A stretch of 64,000 nt of DNA from Phyllostachys edulis (Eukaryota; Streptophyta; Magnoliopsida; Poales; Poaceae). A model generated the notes under the pieces. That model searched no databases. It had not been told where the DNA came from and saw only the letters and a program-made list of their open reading frames with translations. The stretch lies in assembly GCA_036346405.1 (NCBI GenBank), contig CM070563.1:32374816-32438815 (forward strand), given 5' to 3'. The position numbers and the translations under genes are program-made. Positions within the stretch are counted from its first letter, which is position 1. Each line of letters opens with the position of its first letter. This document shows, piece by piece, positions 20,166 through 31,969 of the stretch.

Positions 20166-22440
20166 TGTAATATCCCAAATTTTGGCATTTTCAAAATTTA
20201 TTTCAAAATAAGTAATTTAAAGATTTGAATTTTAAATTGGAGCTCCTGCTAAATCAATCCAAATTATGAATCCCAATTTTCAGAGTCTTTTGAAGCTTTA
20301 AAAATAGAAGAAATCATTTGCAAATTATTGGATTAATTTAAAGTTTAATTTGAAATTTCAAAAAAAAATTAAATGATTAAAATAAACTTCAATTAAATTC
20401 AAAATTATTTTATTCAGTCTATTCAGGTTCCAAGGATTTTTGTGGAATTTTCTTAGATTTTTTTGAATTTATTTTATTTTTGGATTTTTTCGGATTTTCT
20501 TTTTGTTTTCCTTTTTCTTTCTTTTTCTCTCTCCTACTTCATCTTCTTCCTCACGTCGTTCTTTCTTTTCTTCCCTGCTTCTTTTTTCAACCGTGAGCCA
20601 TACTTCATTGGCCGAGCCGCCACATCCAACCGCCAGCCTCGGCCACCTCATCACCGGCAGCGCCACCCCTCCCTACACCACCTCCCCTCCCTCTCCTTGC
20701 TTTCTTCCCTTGCTGCCCGTACAGAGCAGTCGAGTACTCGAGCTCCAGCCCGCCATGGCCACCATCAACTTCTTCTCCCTTTTCTTCGCACTCGAACATC
20801 CAAAATCAATTCCGTCTAAGGTGTTACGACCCCGTCATCACCACCCTCAATACCAAGCCATCAATTTTACGTTTCCTCCATTAATTGCATTCAATTTTAC
20901 ATTTCTTCATCATTCCTCGTTTGCAAACCCGAAACTATACCATTTTTCATGTGGTGTAACCCGTCGATTTGAGCACTGCCTCCGCAGTACAAAGAGAGCA
21001 CTGCGTGTTCCCGTCTCTCCTCTTCGATTCACCTCAAACCCCACCCCCTAAGTCCCTTTCGTTTGCCTAGAACGCGTGACGCCATCCACCTCCTTCCCGA
21101 AGTATGGCGACGAAGCAACCGCTTTGATCTCTCTCTCCGGTGATCCTCCGACCAAACCAACTACGTCACGTCATGTTCCCGGTTATCCTCTTCCCATCCC
21201 TCACCTCGATTTCATTTTCGCCGTCGCCAGAGTATGTCGCCATCGCGAGCTCCTCGTCGCCGATGATGGCCGCCGTGGGCGCACCACCACGGACCTTCCC
21301 TGGCCGAACCATCTTCACCATCGCGTTCCCCTCGCCGAGGCACACCCCATGCTCACCTCCCCTTGCTGGTGCCATCGCCAGAGCGCCGCTGCCCGTGCGC
21401 CCCGAGCGCTACCGCTGCCTCGCTTCATCTCTGGTGTTGCCGCCACCACCGTTGGATAAAGGACCTCACCGGGGTTCTATTCTGCCCGTTCATCGGCCAC
21501 CTCACCACCTTCCTCGCCGATGCTACCACCTTGCCCCATGCGCTGTTGAGTGCTCTGTTCTTCTTCCTATAAACATTTTCTGTTGATTATGTTGATTGTT
21601 CCTTGTGTCTATGACATAGTGGTCCCACATGTCATTTGGTATATCTTTCATTCACTAGCTTCGATTACATGTAGTCATTCGTTGTTTGGTCAGTATAGTC
21701 ATTCTCAGTTATATTCTATCATTTCATGTGAGAATTGAACTTCTGGACGTTCGTTCTCCTTCATACGAACTCTGAATTCATCAATTCTTTCTCCTAAATT
21801 CATTCTCTACCTTCCTTTATTTATTTTATAGTTTTTATTTGCTTTCTGTTCTTTATTTGGTCCGATTCGCGCACGTAGAGTCTAACATCGCCGGCACGAA
21901 TTTGGATCAACAGGAAGCGCTAACCTCCAACATCACCGAAGGTGAGTCTCCTTTGAACATTTTGTACCCACAGTTTTTAAATATTGTTTTCAGTTCTAAA
22001 GTATTATGCATTGTTATTTCATTTAAAATGATAAGTTTAAATTGTAGGTTGTTAGTTAAACATAAACTTTGCCAAAATATTTCTTGATAATTGTACCTTA
22101 TACCTTTGTAACCCTAGCATAGTAATTCTGTAATATTGAATACAACATTGTGGAATAGTTAAACATGGTAGAATTTCTTAGACATGCTTTTTTGTGTTGA
22201 TGAACCTTTGGGGGGGAAACCATTATTACCCTTTGTGCTTTATTTGGAAAATGTATGACATTAGGTAATGTCAGTATTTTGAAACTAAAATAAAATGGTG
22301 AAAACTTGTTTTAGACTTGGGTGGATGGTAAGTTTAGGCGGGTGCAGCTAGAGCACGAGAACTTGTATTGTGTAAAGTTCCGCCCAAGTCATATTAAGGA
22401 CCGACGTATGTGACTATCCAAACTGAGCAAAACCGTGCAA
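20166..22440 (+). mobile_element. 3' LTR of the plus-strand Tekay element, truncated at its 3' end
   Basis: Starts TGTAATATCCC after the polypurine tract. AT-rich for 350 bp, then C/T-rich (20500-20760) and GC-rich (21060-21540) stretches, with several open frames of simple composition that I do not believe are genes. It ends abruptly at 22440 where a Tat LTR begins without its own first 74 bases. No TG...CA end is present, so a deletion joined the two elements. Confidence 0.7.
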
Positions 22441-23119
22441 CCATATTAGTCTTAAGTATACCCCTTAATATTTATAAGGTAGAGGTCAAGCTACCTGGTC
22501 GTAAACCACCCCATGGTCGTGAGTCTTCCTACACCATGGTATAGTCGTAAGCCTTTCTATGACTATCGAGCAGTCGTAAGATCTTCTACGACTCGGTTGG
22601 CTACGACCAGCCTGGCTTTGACAACCTTGTAATTGATAAGGCTTGCTGACTTGTGGGACTAATCAGTTAGGGAATATTATGTGTCATGTTTAACACATGG
22701 GGTACCTAATATACGCTGTTACTCTCTATGAGTAACAGCATAAATTACTTCTGTCTCTGACAATAACTGCCTAGCAACATGGGGGTACCACGTCCCTGAC
22801 GGCAACTTCCATCAAGCGGTTCATCAATTGGAATGTTGGAACGCCTCTTCGTTTGGAGGAACTACCACCTCTTCATACGTTATATAAGGTTGAAGTCAGA
22901 AAGCAGAAGTAGAAAATTGCAATCTAGAGCACAAGCCTTAGTCTTTCTCTTGATTGTAATCAGCATACTCAATATAGCAACACAGGAGTAGGGTTGTTAT
23001 TCTCTCCAGAGAAGGCCTGAACCTGTATAAAATCCCCATCTCATTCTCTGCGTGATTCATATCTAGGAAATCCCCCAAATCAAACAATCATATGTAAGAT
23101 CGGTTCTAGATCACCGATA
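22441..23119 (+). mobile_element. 5' LTR of the Tat element, first 74 bp missing
   Basis: Matches 46989-47668 of the 3' LTR from 'ccatattagtctta' onward and ends 'tctagatcaccgata'. A TATA box TATATAAG is at 22881. The missing first 74 bases and the direct join to Tekay LTR sequence show a deletion at this edge. The stretch is rich in 'ggtcgtaa/tacgac' words. Confidence 0.85.
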
Positions 23120-23137
23120 GTTGGCGCCGACCGTGAG
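23120..23137 (+). other. Primer-binding site
   Basis: GTTGGCGCCGACCGTGAG follows the LTR end directly. The TTGGCGCC core is the usual tRNA primer site of Tat elements. Confidence 0.8.
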
Positions 23138-23883
23138 GAGTCTCCAGTGATTCTTTGTCAATAAATTCTCTCTTTTCCTAATGCTTTTATGGCAAGAGAG
23201 TGAAACGAGGAAAATTGGTTCGACTTAGCTGACTACGCAGACATCGACATGGTTGCCAGCTTCAACTACGAGCCGAGTATCATTTCATCCGATGGTAATG
23301 CCGCCTCCAGAGATCATTCGCCAGATCCAGGAGACCACACCACCGATGGAGTTGAGGAGGAATCCTTTTCCCCCACAACAGTACGTCTAACTGAGGGACC
23401 AGTTTCCTCAGAGGGCAAGGGTCTATCCGATCGTAATCAGGATTGCAACCAAGCAGGCTCACAACATGATGAGGGTTCTCCCTCCGAATGTGCAGGTCCG
23501 CTTGAGGCCGTCCGACCTGGCGAGGCAAATCCTGGAAGCTAACATTCCAGGACTCCATCAACATCTGGTGGTCGTTACTCTGCGGCTACCCTCGCAAAGG
23601 ATATGGGGGAGCACCCTGTTCCTACAAGTTTGACCACACGTCATAGGGCTCACTGCATGACCTGACAGATTATAACCCGAATTCCCTTCCTCGAGGGGTT
23701 TACTCCAAGTCACTAGACGCTATCATTTGACCACTCTTCAAGCCAGGAAGCCTCAAGCGCAAGTGGAGATCATACACAGGAGGTCTTCGCCCTCCTCTCA
23801 GATCATGATCTCTCTTCTAGAAGCAGGCCTGAGGATGCTCCCCACCGATCACACCCTGCAAACCCTCGTGGAAATAATGAGGA
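23138..23883 (+). pseudogene. Tat gag, N-terminal part
   Basis: An acidic, serine-rich frame starting MVASFNYEPSIISSDGNAAS at 23249 ends at 23542, then continues in other frames to 23883. No domain is recognised; position between primer site and gag core is the reason for the call. The gag text 'cctcgtggaaataatgagga' ends at the insertion and a close variant resumes at 25553. Confidence 0.55.
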
Positions 23884-24559
23884 TGTTGGAGTACGGGTAG
23901 GCTACGCTAGCTAATAATTAAAAATTCTATCACGTAAACCAGGAAGCCATGCAAGTAGAAGATCACAGATCGCTACCACTAGATGTGCAGTGCAGCGGAA
24001 GAAGAATTGGAGAAGCATGATCCAACGTAGAGCGTGTTGATGAAGTGATCTTAGTCGATCATCCAACGTCGAGCACGTTGATGTAGCCGATCATCCAGTG
24101 TCCTCGCGAGTCGATCCTCTCCTCCAGCAACCTTTGCACGTCACGAGTTGCGGATCATCCTAGTCCTGATGCTTTGCAACAACACCTCCAAGGTATCCAC
24201 ACGTACGGGGTAGGGATACCACGTGCTGGAGTGCTAGCACCGGCAGCATGGTTGAGGAAGGCGTGACTATTAGGGTTTCAGGATTCTTCCAAAGATCATT
24301 TTACCCCTTGCCAACATCCATGATGGGTCTCGTACTAGAGGCCCATTAGGAACTCGTGGCCTACAAGAATTTGAATCACCATCCAAATCAAATCCTAGCC
24401 CTTTAAGTGTGTGATCCTATAGGTTCATGTGTAATCGGTTCTAACTCAGAAACTCTTTTCCGACCATGAGTCATCAGCGGTACCTAGCAGCACATAATGA
24501 TTCCCGAACACACATAGAATATATTGGACGAACCATAATGCAATATGATCTAAGACCAG

Positions 24560-24760
24560 GTCCTTATCACTTATGACCAGCTCGTACCTAGTCACGATCA
24601 ACCCATGCTTAGTTACGACCAATTCATACTTAAGTACGACCAGTTCGCAACTCCTTACGACTAGTTAATGATTATGTTCGACCAGTCTATGACCAGCTTC
24701 GACCAGTCTACGACCAGCTTCGACCAGTCTGTATCTGGTTGAACTAAACGACCTGCTTGT
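24560..24760. repeat. 'CGACCAG' word cluster in the solo LTR
   Basis: 'ttcgaccagtctacgaccag' style words repeat about every 20-30 bases here. Similar 'ggtcg/cgacc' words fill the Tat element's LTRs and 3' region. Confidence 0.65.
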
Positions 24761-25302
24761 GTATTCTCCCTTTGCCTCATGACATCTGGTTGAACTCCAA
24801 GTGCGATAATTTTTCATCTATGGACTGTTCAATAGTTTCTTGATCAAGTGTTGAATAACTTCATGTGGTCAACACTTCGACCACTAGTGGCATGGCCATG
24901 CACTTTCTTTATCCGACCACAACGAGGGGCTCAGAGACATCTCTCCTGTTATGTTAGGAGGGGCAAATCTCATATCCAACCAGTCACATCCCTCCGCATG
25001 TTTCATAGCATACCCGAAAGTTACCTTTATAACTACCCAGTTACAAGTAGCGTTTGGCAACCCCCTAATAGTGCTATTACACATGTAGAAAACCATGTTG
25101 ATCTCAGGTCTAACGATTATACATCATTATTGCTTGAGACCAACTGATGACACATGAAATCATAACAATCTCAACATTGTCTCAAGGTGGGTCTTATCCA
25201 ACACCATGTTCTCTAACATGTGTCCATATTATTGGTTTGATATCTCCATAGCAATGACCTGTGAAACATAGCCATCAACCAATACATATGCTAGTCTATT
25301 CA

Positions 25303-25370
25303 TACATGTAGAAAACCATGCTGATCTCAGGTCTAATGATTATACATCATCATTGCTTGAGACCAACTAG
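25303..25370. repeat. 68-bp direct repeat within the solo LTR (second copy of 25080-25147)
   Basis: 'acatgtagaaaaccatgctg' through 'ttgagaccaacta' matches 25080-25147 with about three mismatches, 223 bp apart. It is an internal duplication in the LTR. Confidence 0.85.
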
Positions 25371-25547
25371 GGAACGTTTAAGAATAATCATCGCAGAAAT
25401 ACAGAGTTTCACAATCAAGTCACATACTTGATAATAAATATTAACGATATTATTCCAGGAGCAAGATAGCATATTATCCAATATTATGAATATAACGAAA
25501 TATAATCATCTCTATGATTGCCTCTAGGGCATATTTCCAACAGAGGA

Positions 25548-27104
25548 TGCCTCCGCCCCTACAACCCCTCGTGGCAATAATGAGGATGCCTTCGTCAATA
25601 AACGGGATCAGCACTCTGATGAGCGTGGGAGAAATCCTCGAAATGATCGCACTCCATTAAGGCAAACTCAAGGATCAGATGTAGATGATCCTGAGACAAC
25701 CCGAAGGAGAAAAATGATGGCTCAGCTCAAAGAAATTTACCTAGGCGCGTTCAATATCAGTCGAAGGAGGCTCAGGAACTCCAGCACATAAATGATATGC
25801 TCGAGAACCCAACTCAAGAACTCGCACAAGCACCAGGGTACGAACCCTTCGCTGAAGAGATCATGTGAAGGCTCTGAAGCACGATGGCAAGACTTGAGCA
25901 TCCTCCTCGACATCATTCTGGAAGTCGTAGCAGTACGACTCTGTTGACTACTAGTCGTTCGAACAACTCGCCTCATGGAGATCGGCGCGACAACATGTTA
26001 CGTCGTTCCCCTAACCTTAACTCAAGTCGGAGAAGAGTTCTTCGAACATCCGATAATCGACACGCTCCCAGGGGAGATGATCGATCACTACTACGACCCA
26101 GAAATCTACAACGGTAGATGGAATACGAGAAGTATTACCCTCGTAGGACTTAGACCTATCATAGGTTGGGTCCACCCACGACCGGGTATCGGCGTCTATG
26201 ATTACCTAGTGATATCAATCCTTCTTTTCTATAGAGAAGGTGGTATGATGTCATTACCGGATGTCAGGCGTTCTCGCCTGATTTTCGAGCTGTTCGCTGG
26301 CCGCCGTGGTTTCGACTAGTGAACATGGAGAAGTTTGATGGGTCACAGAATCCCGTCGAATTCCTTCAGATCTATATGACCGTTGTCTGAGCAGCAGCAA
26401 GAGGAGAGCACGTCAAGGCGAATTACCTTCCAACTGTGCTCGACGGGTTCGCTCGATCGTGGTTGCTAAACCAACCACTCGAGTCGATCTATTCATGGTA
26501 ACACCTCTGTGACCTTCTGTTGGTCAACTTCCAAGGCAGTTACAATCGCCCTAGAAAGGAGGACAACCTGCACAGGATGAGACAAAATGACCATGAGACC
26601 TTACGCCAATTCATCAGGCATTTCAGTCAGGTTCACAATTCGATTCCAGAAGTTTCTGACTCATTTGTTTTCAGAGCCTTTAAGCAAGGAGTCCGTAGCA
26701 GAAGGATTACTATGGACATCACTTTGAATTCCCTAGCTACTGTTGCTGAGCTCTTCGAGATGGCCGATCGATATGCGACTGCCGCTGAAGCAATTGAGTG
26801 GAACAAAACCATCGATCGGGATGACAAAGATCCTCAAGAAGTGGGCGAAAGCAGCAAGAAGAAAGATAAGAAGGTCAAAAAATCCAAGAACAAGGTGAAG
26901 GGTAAAAAGCCTCAAGTCAACAGTTCTAAGCAAGTCTTGGCCGTAAGCGATAATGAGCCACGAAGTTCCAAGTCGTACTCTGAATGGAGCAAAGGTAAGT
27001 GCCCTAAGCGGAAAAACAACAAGCCTAGGTGGTGTCCTTTCCATAAAAAGGAAGGACATGGGCTTCACAACTGCTGGGTTTTCCAAAGAAAACTCGTGGA
27101 CTAG
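25548..27104 (+). pseudogene. Tat gag, capsid and zinc-finger part
   Basis: After the solo LTR the gag resumes. From 26262 one frame reads to 27104 with stops near 26389 and 26500: NMEKFDGSQNPVEFLQIYMT, FARSWLLNQPLESIYSW, and then an intact 194-codon stretch from 26520 with NFQGSYNRP, QNDHETLRQFIRHFSQVHN and VAELFEMADRYATAAEAIE. A lysine-rich linker (about 26850-26910) precedes the zinc finger CPFHKKEGHGLHNC. This is the retrotransposon gag domain of the Tat group, which builds the particle shell. Two nonsense codons and broken frames before 26260 make it inactive. Confidence 0.85.
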
Positions 27105-27185
27105 TACTCCAGCAAATGACCACTCCCAACACTCAAGGAGGTTAGGCAAACGAGTCGTCGTAAGTAGTTAGACGACGACGAGGAG

Positions 27186-27938
27186 ATGTTGTTACAAGAT
27201 CCGAAGCATACCATCGACCATATCTTTGGTGGATCTTTGACATACGAGTCAAAGCGACAGTTCAAGGCCGTCGCACGAGAGGTAAACTCTATTGACCCTC
27301 CTCTTGTCATTAAATCACCGAAGTGGTCAGAAGTTTCCATCTCTTTCGAGAAGATGGACTTTCCGATCCCTTCCACTCAACCAGGTCGATATCCGATCGT
27401 AGTCAAGCCCACCATCAACAACTGTCAAGTGAATCGCGTATTAGTTGATGATGGCAGTTCGTTAAATCTTCTATTTACGAGTACCCTAGATGAGATGCAA
27501 GTACCTTGGACTAGAATAAAACCTGTACGATACTCATTCCATGAAATCGTACTAGGGTCTTCGGCCAAACCGATTAGCAAAGTTTCCCTTCCTGTCACGT
27601 TTGGTTCTCCAAGCAATTTCAGGACAGATAAAATCTCCTTTGATGTGGTCGATTTCGATACAGTGTATAATACCATACTCGGACGATCAACTTTGGCACG
27701 ATTCTTAATGGTTGCTCACTATGGATATCAATGTCTTAAGATGTCAGGTCCCAAAGGAGTGATCACAGTACGCTGTGACAAGAAGGTGGTGCTTACATAC
27801 GACCACAAGTCCCTCGAGATGGTTGGCCAGATACTAACTCGAGAACCAAGCAAGGGGCAGCCTTCGACCAAGCAATCGAAGCCTAAAGCTGCACCAAAGC
27901 CAAACGATCAAGTCAAGGAAATCCCTCTGAATCCATAG
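27186..27938 (+). pseudogene. Tat aspartic protease region
   Basis: A 250-codon open frame following gag after a short gap. It opens with DPKHTIDHIFGGSL, carries VNRVLVDDGSSLNLLF (active site D-D-G where D-T/G-G is usual) and DFDTVYNTILGRSTLARF, the second conserved protease block. It ends at a TAG at the start of the RT linker. In an active element this enzyme cuts the gag-pol product. The frame itself is open, but the changed active-site residue and the surrounding damage make function unlikely. Confidence 0.85.
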
Positions 27939-28362
27939 GAGCCCTCGAAGACTATTCATATCGGAGTTACTTCCAACCTCAAATAGTAAGACGCCCTCGT
28001 CACTTTCCTCTGACTTAACGCAGATGTCTTCATGTAGCAATAATTCGACATGCCCAGAGTCCCTAGGGAAGTGATCGAGCACATGCTAGCTCTACAGCCT
28101 GACAAGAAACCCATAAAACAAAACTATGGAGATTTGCACCTGATCGACGGGAAGCCATCAAACTAGAATTGGACAAGTTACTTAGAGCAGGCTTTATAAG
28201 AGAAGTCGACCACCCAGAGTAGATAGCTAACCCTGTAATGGTTAGAAAGTCTAATGGTAAGTGGCATATGTGTGTAGACTTTACTGATCTCAATAAAGTT
28301 TGTCCAAAAGATGATTTTCCGTTACCTCGTATCGATCAATTGGTTGATTCTACTGTTCGTTG
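27939..28362 (+). pseudogene. Tat reverse transcriptase, N-terminal part, cut by the SIRE insertion
   Basis: Degenerate linker, then from about 28200 SNGKWHMCVDFTDLNKVC and KDDFPLPRIDQLVDSTV. It stops at 28362, where TGTGAACATC of the SIRE LTR begins, and resumes at 41932. The last five bases before the insertion are CGTTG and the first five after it GGTTG: the target duplication, with one base changed in the left copy. Confidence 0.85.
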
Positions 28363-28883
28363 TGTGAACATCATGAGGATATGCACATGATCTTAGGTGA
28401 TGTTACAATTGGCAATTTGGTTGAAGGTTTGTTGGATTTCCTGTTTTTCAGAAAGTTTCAGCAAAGTGTTAGGATAATCGGTAGTACCAGTGTGTTGTGG
28501 GCGGTATTACCGTACTACGGTATGACCGCAAAAGTGGAGCGGAACTACCGCAAGTCATTTTGACCCTAGGATTCCTTGAGATGTCCGATTGAAATCAGAC
28601 GGTCTTAAATCTTGTGAACTTTCGGACCGCCAAACAGTGCCAAAATCCGATGGCTAAAACACGTGGTCCGATCGGTCGAGTTGATCTAGAGCGTCCACGT
28701 GGCACGGCGGTTGCTTCTGAGTGATTTGCGGATTTTCGTGGAGCGATAGTACCGTAGTATATATGGCGGTAGTACCGGATCGCGGTAACACCATTGTTTA
28801 CCTTGTGGTATGGAAATCACAGAGAGCATCTTTTTGAGGAGTCTTGGTTCTTCCCTGTTAGCGGTACGACCGCAATGTTGAGA

Positions 28884-28935
28884 GCGGTACTACCGTGATG
28901 CGGTAGTACCGGGTATTACACGGCGGTAGTACCGC
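28884..28935. repeat. Cluster of GCGGTA-S-TACCGC palindromes in the SIRE 5' LTR
   Basis: GCGGTACTACCG (28884), GCGGTAGTACCG (28900) and GCGGTAGTACCGC (28923) lie within 52 bp and can pair with each other. The 3' LTR lacks the middle copy (a 16-base deletion around 38215). Confidence 0.85.
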
Positions 28936-29617
28936 ATTTGCTGAGAATTTTGGGTATCTTGATAATCTGATTTGGGATAGGTCATATCCTTGTTTGTCAA
29001 TGCATATGTGTTGCATATTGCATGTTTTGTGCTAACGTGGGTCAAGTTGTGAGAACTTGTTCTCGGAGACGATTTCTTTGTCTATTGCTATGCAGGTGGC
29101 TTGTAGGCCAATGACGGTCGACAGCAAGGAGGATCAGAACTAAGGTTGGAGAGCTAAGGTCCAGAACAATCATGGATGTCGGGAGAGGTCAGGTGACTCA
29201 AGCGTGGCGCAAAATGGACGAGGTTGATCAAACAGGCAGTTCAATGCAGCTGGTTGGATCAAGCGGTGCGGGGGTCGATACAAGTGCCTTGGTGGTTCCG
29301 GTGGGATCTGGACGGAAGAGACTTGTCGACATGATGAGAGCCGTTGATCAACCTACACGTGGCGGAGCAGGTGATTGCTTCGACAGGATTGGACTTGGTC
29401 CATGGAGAAGGATCGAGAAGGGGTATTTTGGTAATTTCACCAAATACTGCCTTCGTGATCTCTTGGCTATACCGCGGCGCGGGTCGACGCTTGGAGAAGC
29501 GTTTTAGGTTAAGGAATGATGAAGACGACGCTTTGAGTAGCGTGCGTGTGTTAACCCATTGTGTGTTTGGGTGTAATGGGTGCCCTAAGTAGAATATCCC
29601 TAGATGCTAGCCTCCAC

Positions 29618-29625
29618 TATATAAA
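29618..29625 (+). promoter_or_regulatory. TATA box of the SIRE 5' LTR
   Basis: TATATAAA in 'cctccactatataaagactt', about 1.25 kb into the LTR. The homologous box in the 3' LTR is at 38926-38933. Confidence 0.7.
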
Positions 29626-30386
29626 GACTTGGGTGCTCCGTGCATTGGTGGAACGACAGTAGGAGAAAAACCCTTGTTTGGTTTCAGGGTTTGGAGAGCT
29701 AGGGTTTAGGGATTGACTGATCTTATGCTCATGTACTGAGTTGTGTCCTCCAAGATGGAGAGGCTGTAAACATCAAACTTCAATCTCTATTCAATGCAAG
29801 CAGATTTCAAAGATGGAGTCTTATTCGTTCTTGTTCTCTGTTCTTGCACTCTATTTTGATGTTTTGGTGCTTTTTGATGATCCTTCTATTTTCTGTTGAA
29901 TCCTTTGGTTGATCTAGCTTGCTGTGACTTATGGGAGACCATATGAGATCATCTAGATCATCCACAGCCCACAAGCAAGTCTAGGATCATAGTTTGTTTC
30001 TTGTCTCAGTTTTGAGCCGATCTTTACCAAATTTGAAAAAGGTCAAAACTTTATTGTGGATCTGCTAAATAGTTGATTGGAATAGGATTCTGACCTTCTG
30101 GTGAAGACTTGTTTCAAGTTTCATAGGTTTTGGTTGGACGAATCAAAAGTTGTGTTGATTTTAGATTTGATTTTCTGCTGTCGGCAAGAACTCCAGGAAA
30201 ATCGGTCATACCGCATCACGGACAGCAGTAGTACCGCAATACGATAGTACCGCCCTCATAACGGTGGTAGTACCGATTTTGGTATTTATTCAGCAGAGTT
30301 TCTGTTTTTTTTGTGGTCTTTGGGGTTTGCAAAAATTGTTTGTGCTCTTATTCACCCCCCCCTCTAGTCGCCTTTTCGGTCCTACA

Positions 30387-30402
30387 AGTAGTATCAGAGC
30401 CC
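30387..30402 (+). other. Primer-binding site (initiator tRNA-Met type)
   Basis: 'agtagtatcagagccc' follows the LTR end; it is one base off the usual TGGTATCAGAGC copia primer site. Confidence 0.8.
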
Positions 30403-30442
30403 GGTTAGCTCTTCTCATAGATCTTAACCAGTCTTTCGAGCC

Positions 30443-31969
30443 ATGGTGACTAACAAGTATTCAACCAAACCACCTGTCTTCGATAGAGTTGATTTTGCTT
30501 ACTGGAAGGCTCGCATGCATGCCTACATCGAGGCTCAAGGGCACGCAATTTGGCTTAAGGTCAAAAATCCCTATGTTGTGCCAGACAATGACGATGTGAT
30601 CACTCCAGATGTTGAGGCTAATAGCAACGCTCGAAACTTTCTGATTCAGGGGCTTAGTAGATCTGAGTTTGAGCGTGCTGCTCATTTGAGGTCTGCTCAT
30701 GAGATCTGGAGGACTCTCTGTGACTACCACAAGGGCTCCACTGCGATCAAGGAAGTGAGACAGAACCAGCTCAAGAAAGAATACTCAAAGATCGAACAAA
30801 GGCCTGGTGAATCTTTGGATGAGCTGTGGGGAAGGTTCTCAAAGATCCTTCATGATTTACGTGTTGTGGATCTTGTATTCACTGAATCTGAAAATGCACG
30901 TCAGCTCTTAGGTGCTCTTGATGTGAAGGTCTGGGGGATGAAGATCACTTCCATCAATGACAACACTGTCATGAGTGAGCTTACTATGGATAAGCTCTAC
31001 TCGAGGTTGAAGACGCATGAGATTGACTTTATCTCGCGTCTCCCCAAGACAGAGTCGATGGCTTTAGTGGTCGACCCATCTAAGGATAGCTCGTCTGATT
31101 CTTTGGATTTTGGCTCATCTGGTTTTTCATTGTCCGCTTTGCACTCTTTGAGCGATGAGCAGCTAGAGAAGCTACCTGAGGATGATTTAGCCCTCCTATC
31201 CACAAAGTTCTCGAGAGTCTACAACAAGGTGAGAAACAGAAGAAGAGGTGGCCTTGTCACTTGCTTTGAGTGTGGTGAGCCAAACCATATTCGCTCCAAG
31301 TGCCCCAAGCTGAATGGCAAGGTGGAGAAGGACTCTCGAAGGCATCCTCAAGCTAAAGATGCAAAAGCCAAGAAGCCCAACTACCGCAAGTTCATCAGCC
31401 GGGTCCTTGCCGCTCTTGAGAGTGTTGATATGAGCGATGTGGATTCAGGGACGGAGGATGACGACGATGATTCTCATGGCAAGAAGAAGACTCAGGATTT
31501 CACTAGCATGTGCTTCATGGCCAAAGACTTGCACGACGTCGACTCCTCGAACGACGATGACCCGTTCAGCGATCCCGATGAGGTATGTCCCTCACTCAAT
31601 GATATGAAACGTGCTTTGCTCGTTGCTGAACAAAAACTGAAGAAGCCAGCTAAAATGATTAAGAAACATGACACCATGATTGATAACTTGAACCTAGAAG
31701 TTATTAGGTTCAAATCCATTAATCCTGTTGACATTTGTGATTCTTGCTCTAGCTTGAATAATGAATTGACCAGTCTGAAATCTGCTCATTCCTCTGTTGC
31801 AAAACAATTAAAAGAGGCTCTTGATGAACTAGAATCTCTCAAGTCTAGTCCTGTTTGCATGAATGCTATTGCTCTAGATGTGACTGCTGTAGATGCTATT
31901 CCTTTACCTTGCTCAAATTGTGCTTCGCTTGAATTAAAATTGGATAGTGCTACAAAAGAATTGCTGTAA
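30443..31969 (+). pseudogene. SIRE-type gag (508 codons open) of a defective copia element
   Basis: The frame starts MVTNKYSTKPPVFDRVDFAY 57 bp after the primer site and is open for 508 codons. The first 190 residues are a copia gag: FAYWKARMHAYIEAQG, IWRTLCDYHKGS, RPGESLDELWGRFSKILHDL and ENARQLLGALDVKVW. A zinc knuckle CFECGEPNHIRSKC lies near residues 274-287. After it comes a basic and then acidic stretch (DSGTEDDDDDSHGKKK) and a long helical, coiled-coil-like tail with repeated 'CSSLNNELTSLKSAHSS' type segments. SIRE-type gags are long and carry such tails. The stop at 31967-31969 (TAA) breaks what was probably a longer gag-pol frame, since similar cysteine-rich helical text continues beyond it. 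Listed as a pseudogene because the element's downstream frames are broken. Confidence 0.85.

Larger units (their letters stand above)
23884..25542 (-). mobile_element. Angela/BARE-type copia solo LTR, minus orientation, GAGGA target duplication
   Basis: Ends are TGTTGGAG (23884) and ATTTCCAACA (25542). On the minus strand it begins TGTTGGAAATATGCCCTAGA, the familiar start of Angela/BARE copia LTRs of grasses. GAGGA precedes it (23879-23883) and follows it (25543-25547), an exact 5-bp duplication. No coding sequence is present, so it is a recombined solo LTR of 1659 bp. Confidence 0.9.
28363..30386 (+). mobile_element. 5' LTR of the SIRE-type element (2024 bp)
   Basis: Bounded by the CGTTG flank and the primer site. 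Contains many GCGGTAGTACCGC-type palindromes (28470-28560, 28740-28935, 30210-30275) and a TATA box at 29618. An open frame at 29172-29507 recurs in the 3' LTR at 38500-38814, but only because the LTR is duplicated; it has no recognisable domain. Confidence 0.9.

Noticed and set aside
20463..21586. Several open frames of 100-180 codons on the plus strand
   Set aside because: They overlap in different frames over C/T-rich and GC-rich LTR sequence, with simple composition and no domain.
29172..29507. An open frame found twice (also 38500-38814), apparently a conserved protein
   Set aside because: The two copies are the two LTRs of one element. It has no recognisable domain, and the duplication is explained by reverse transcription.
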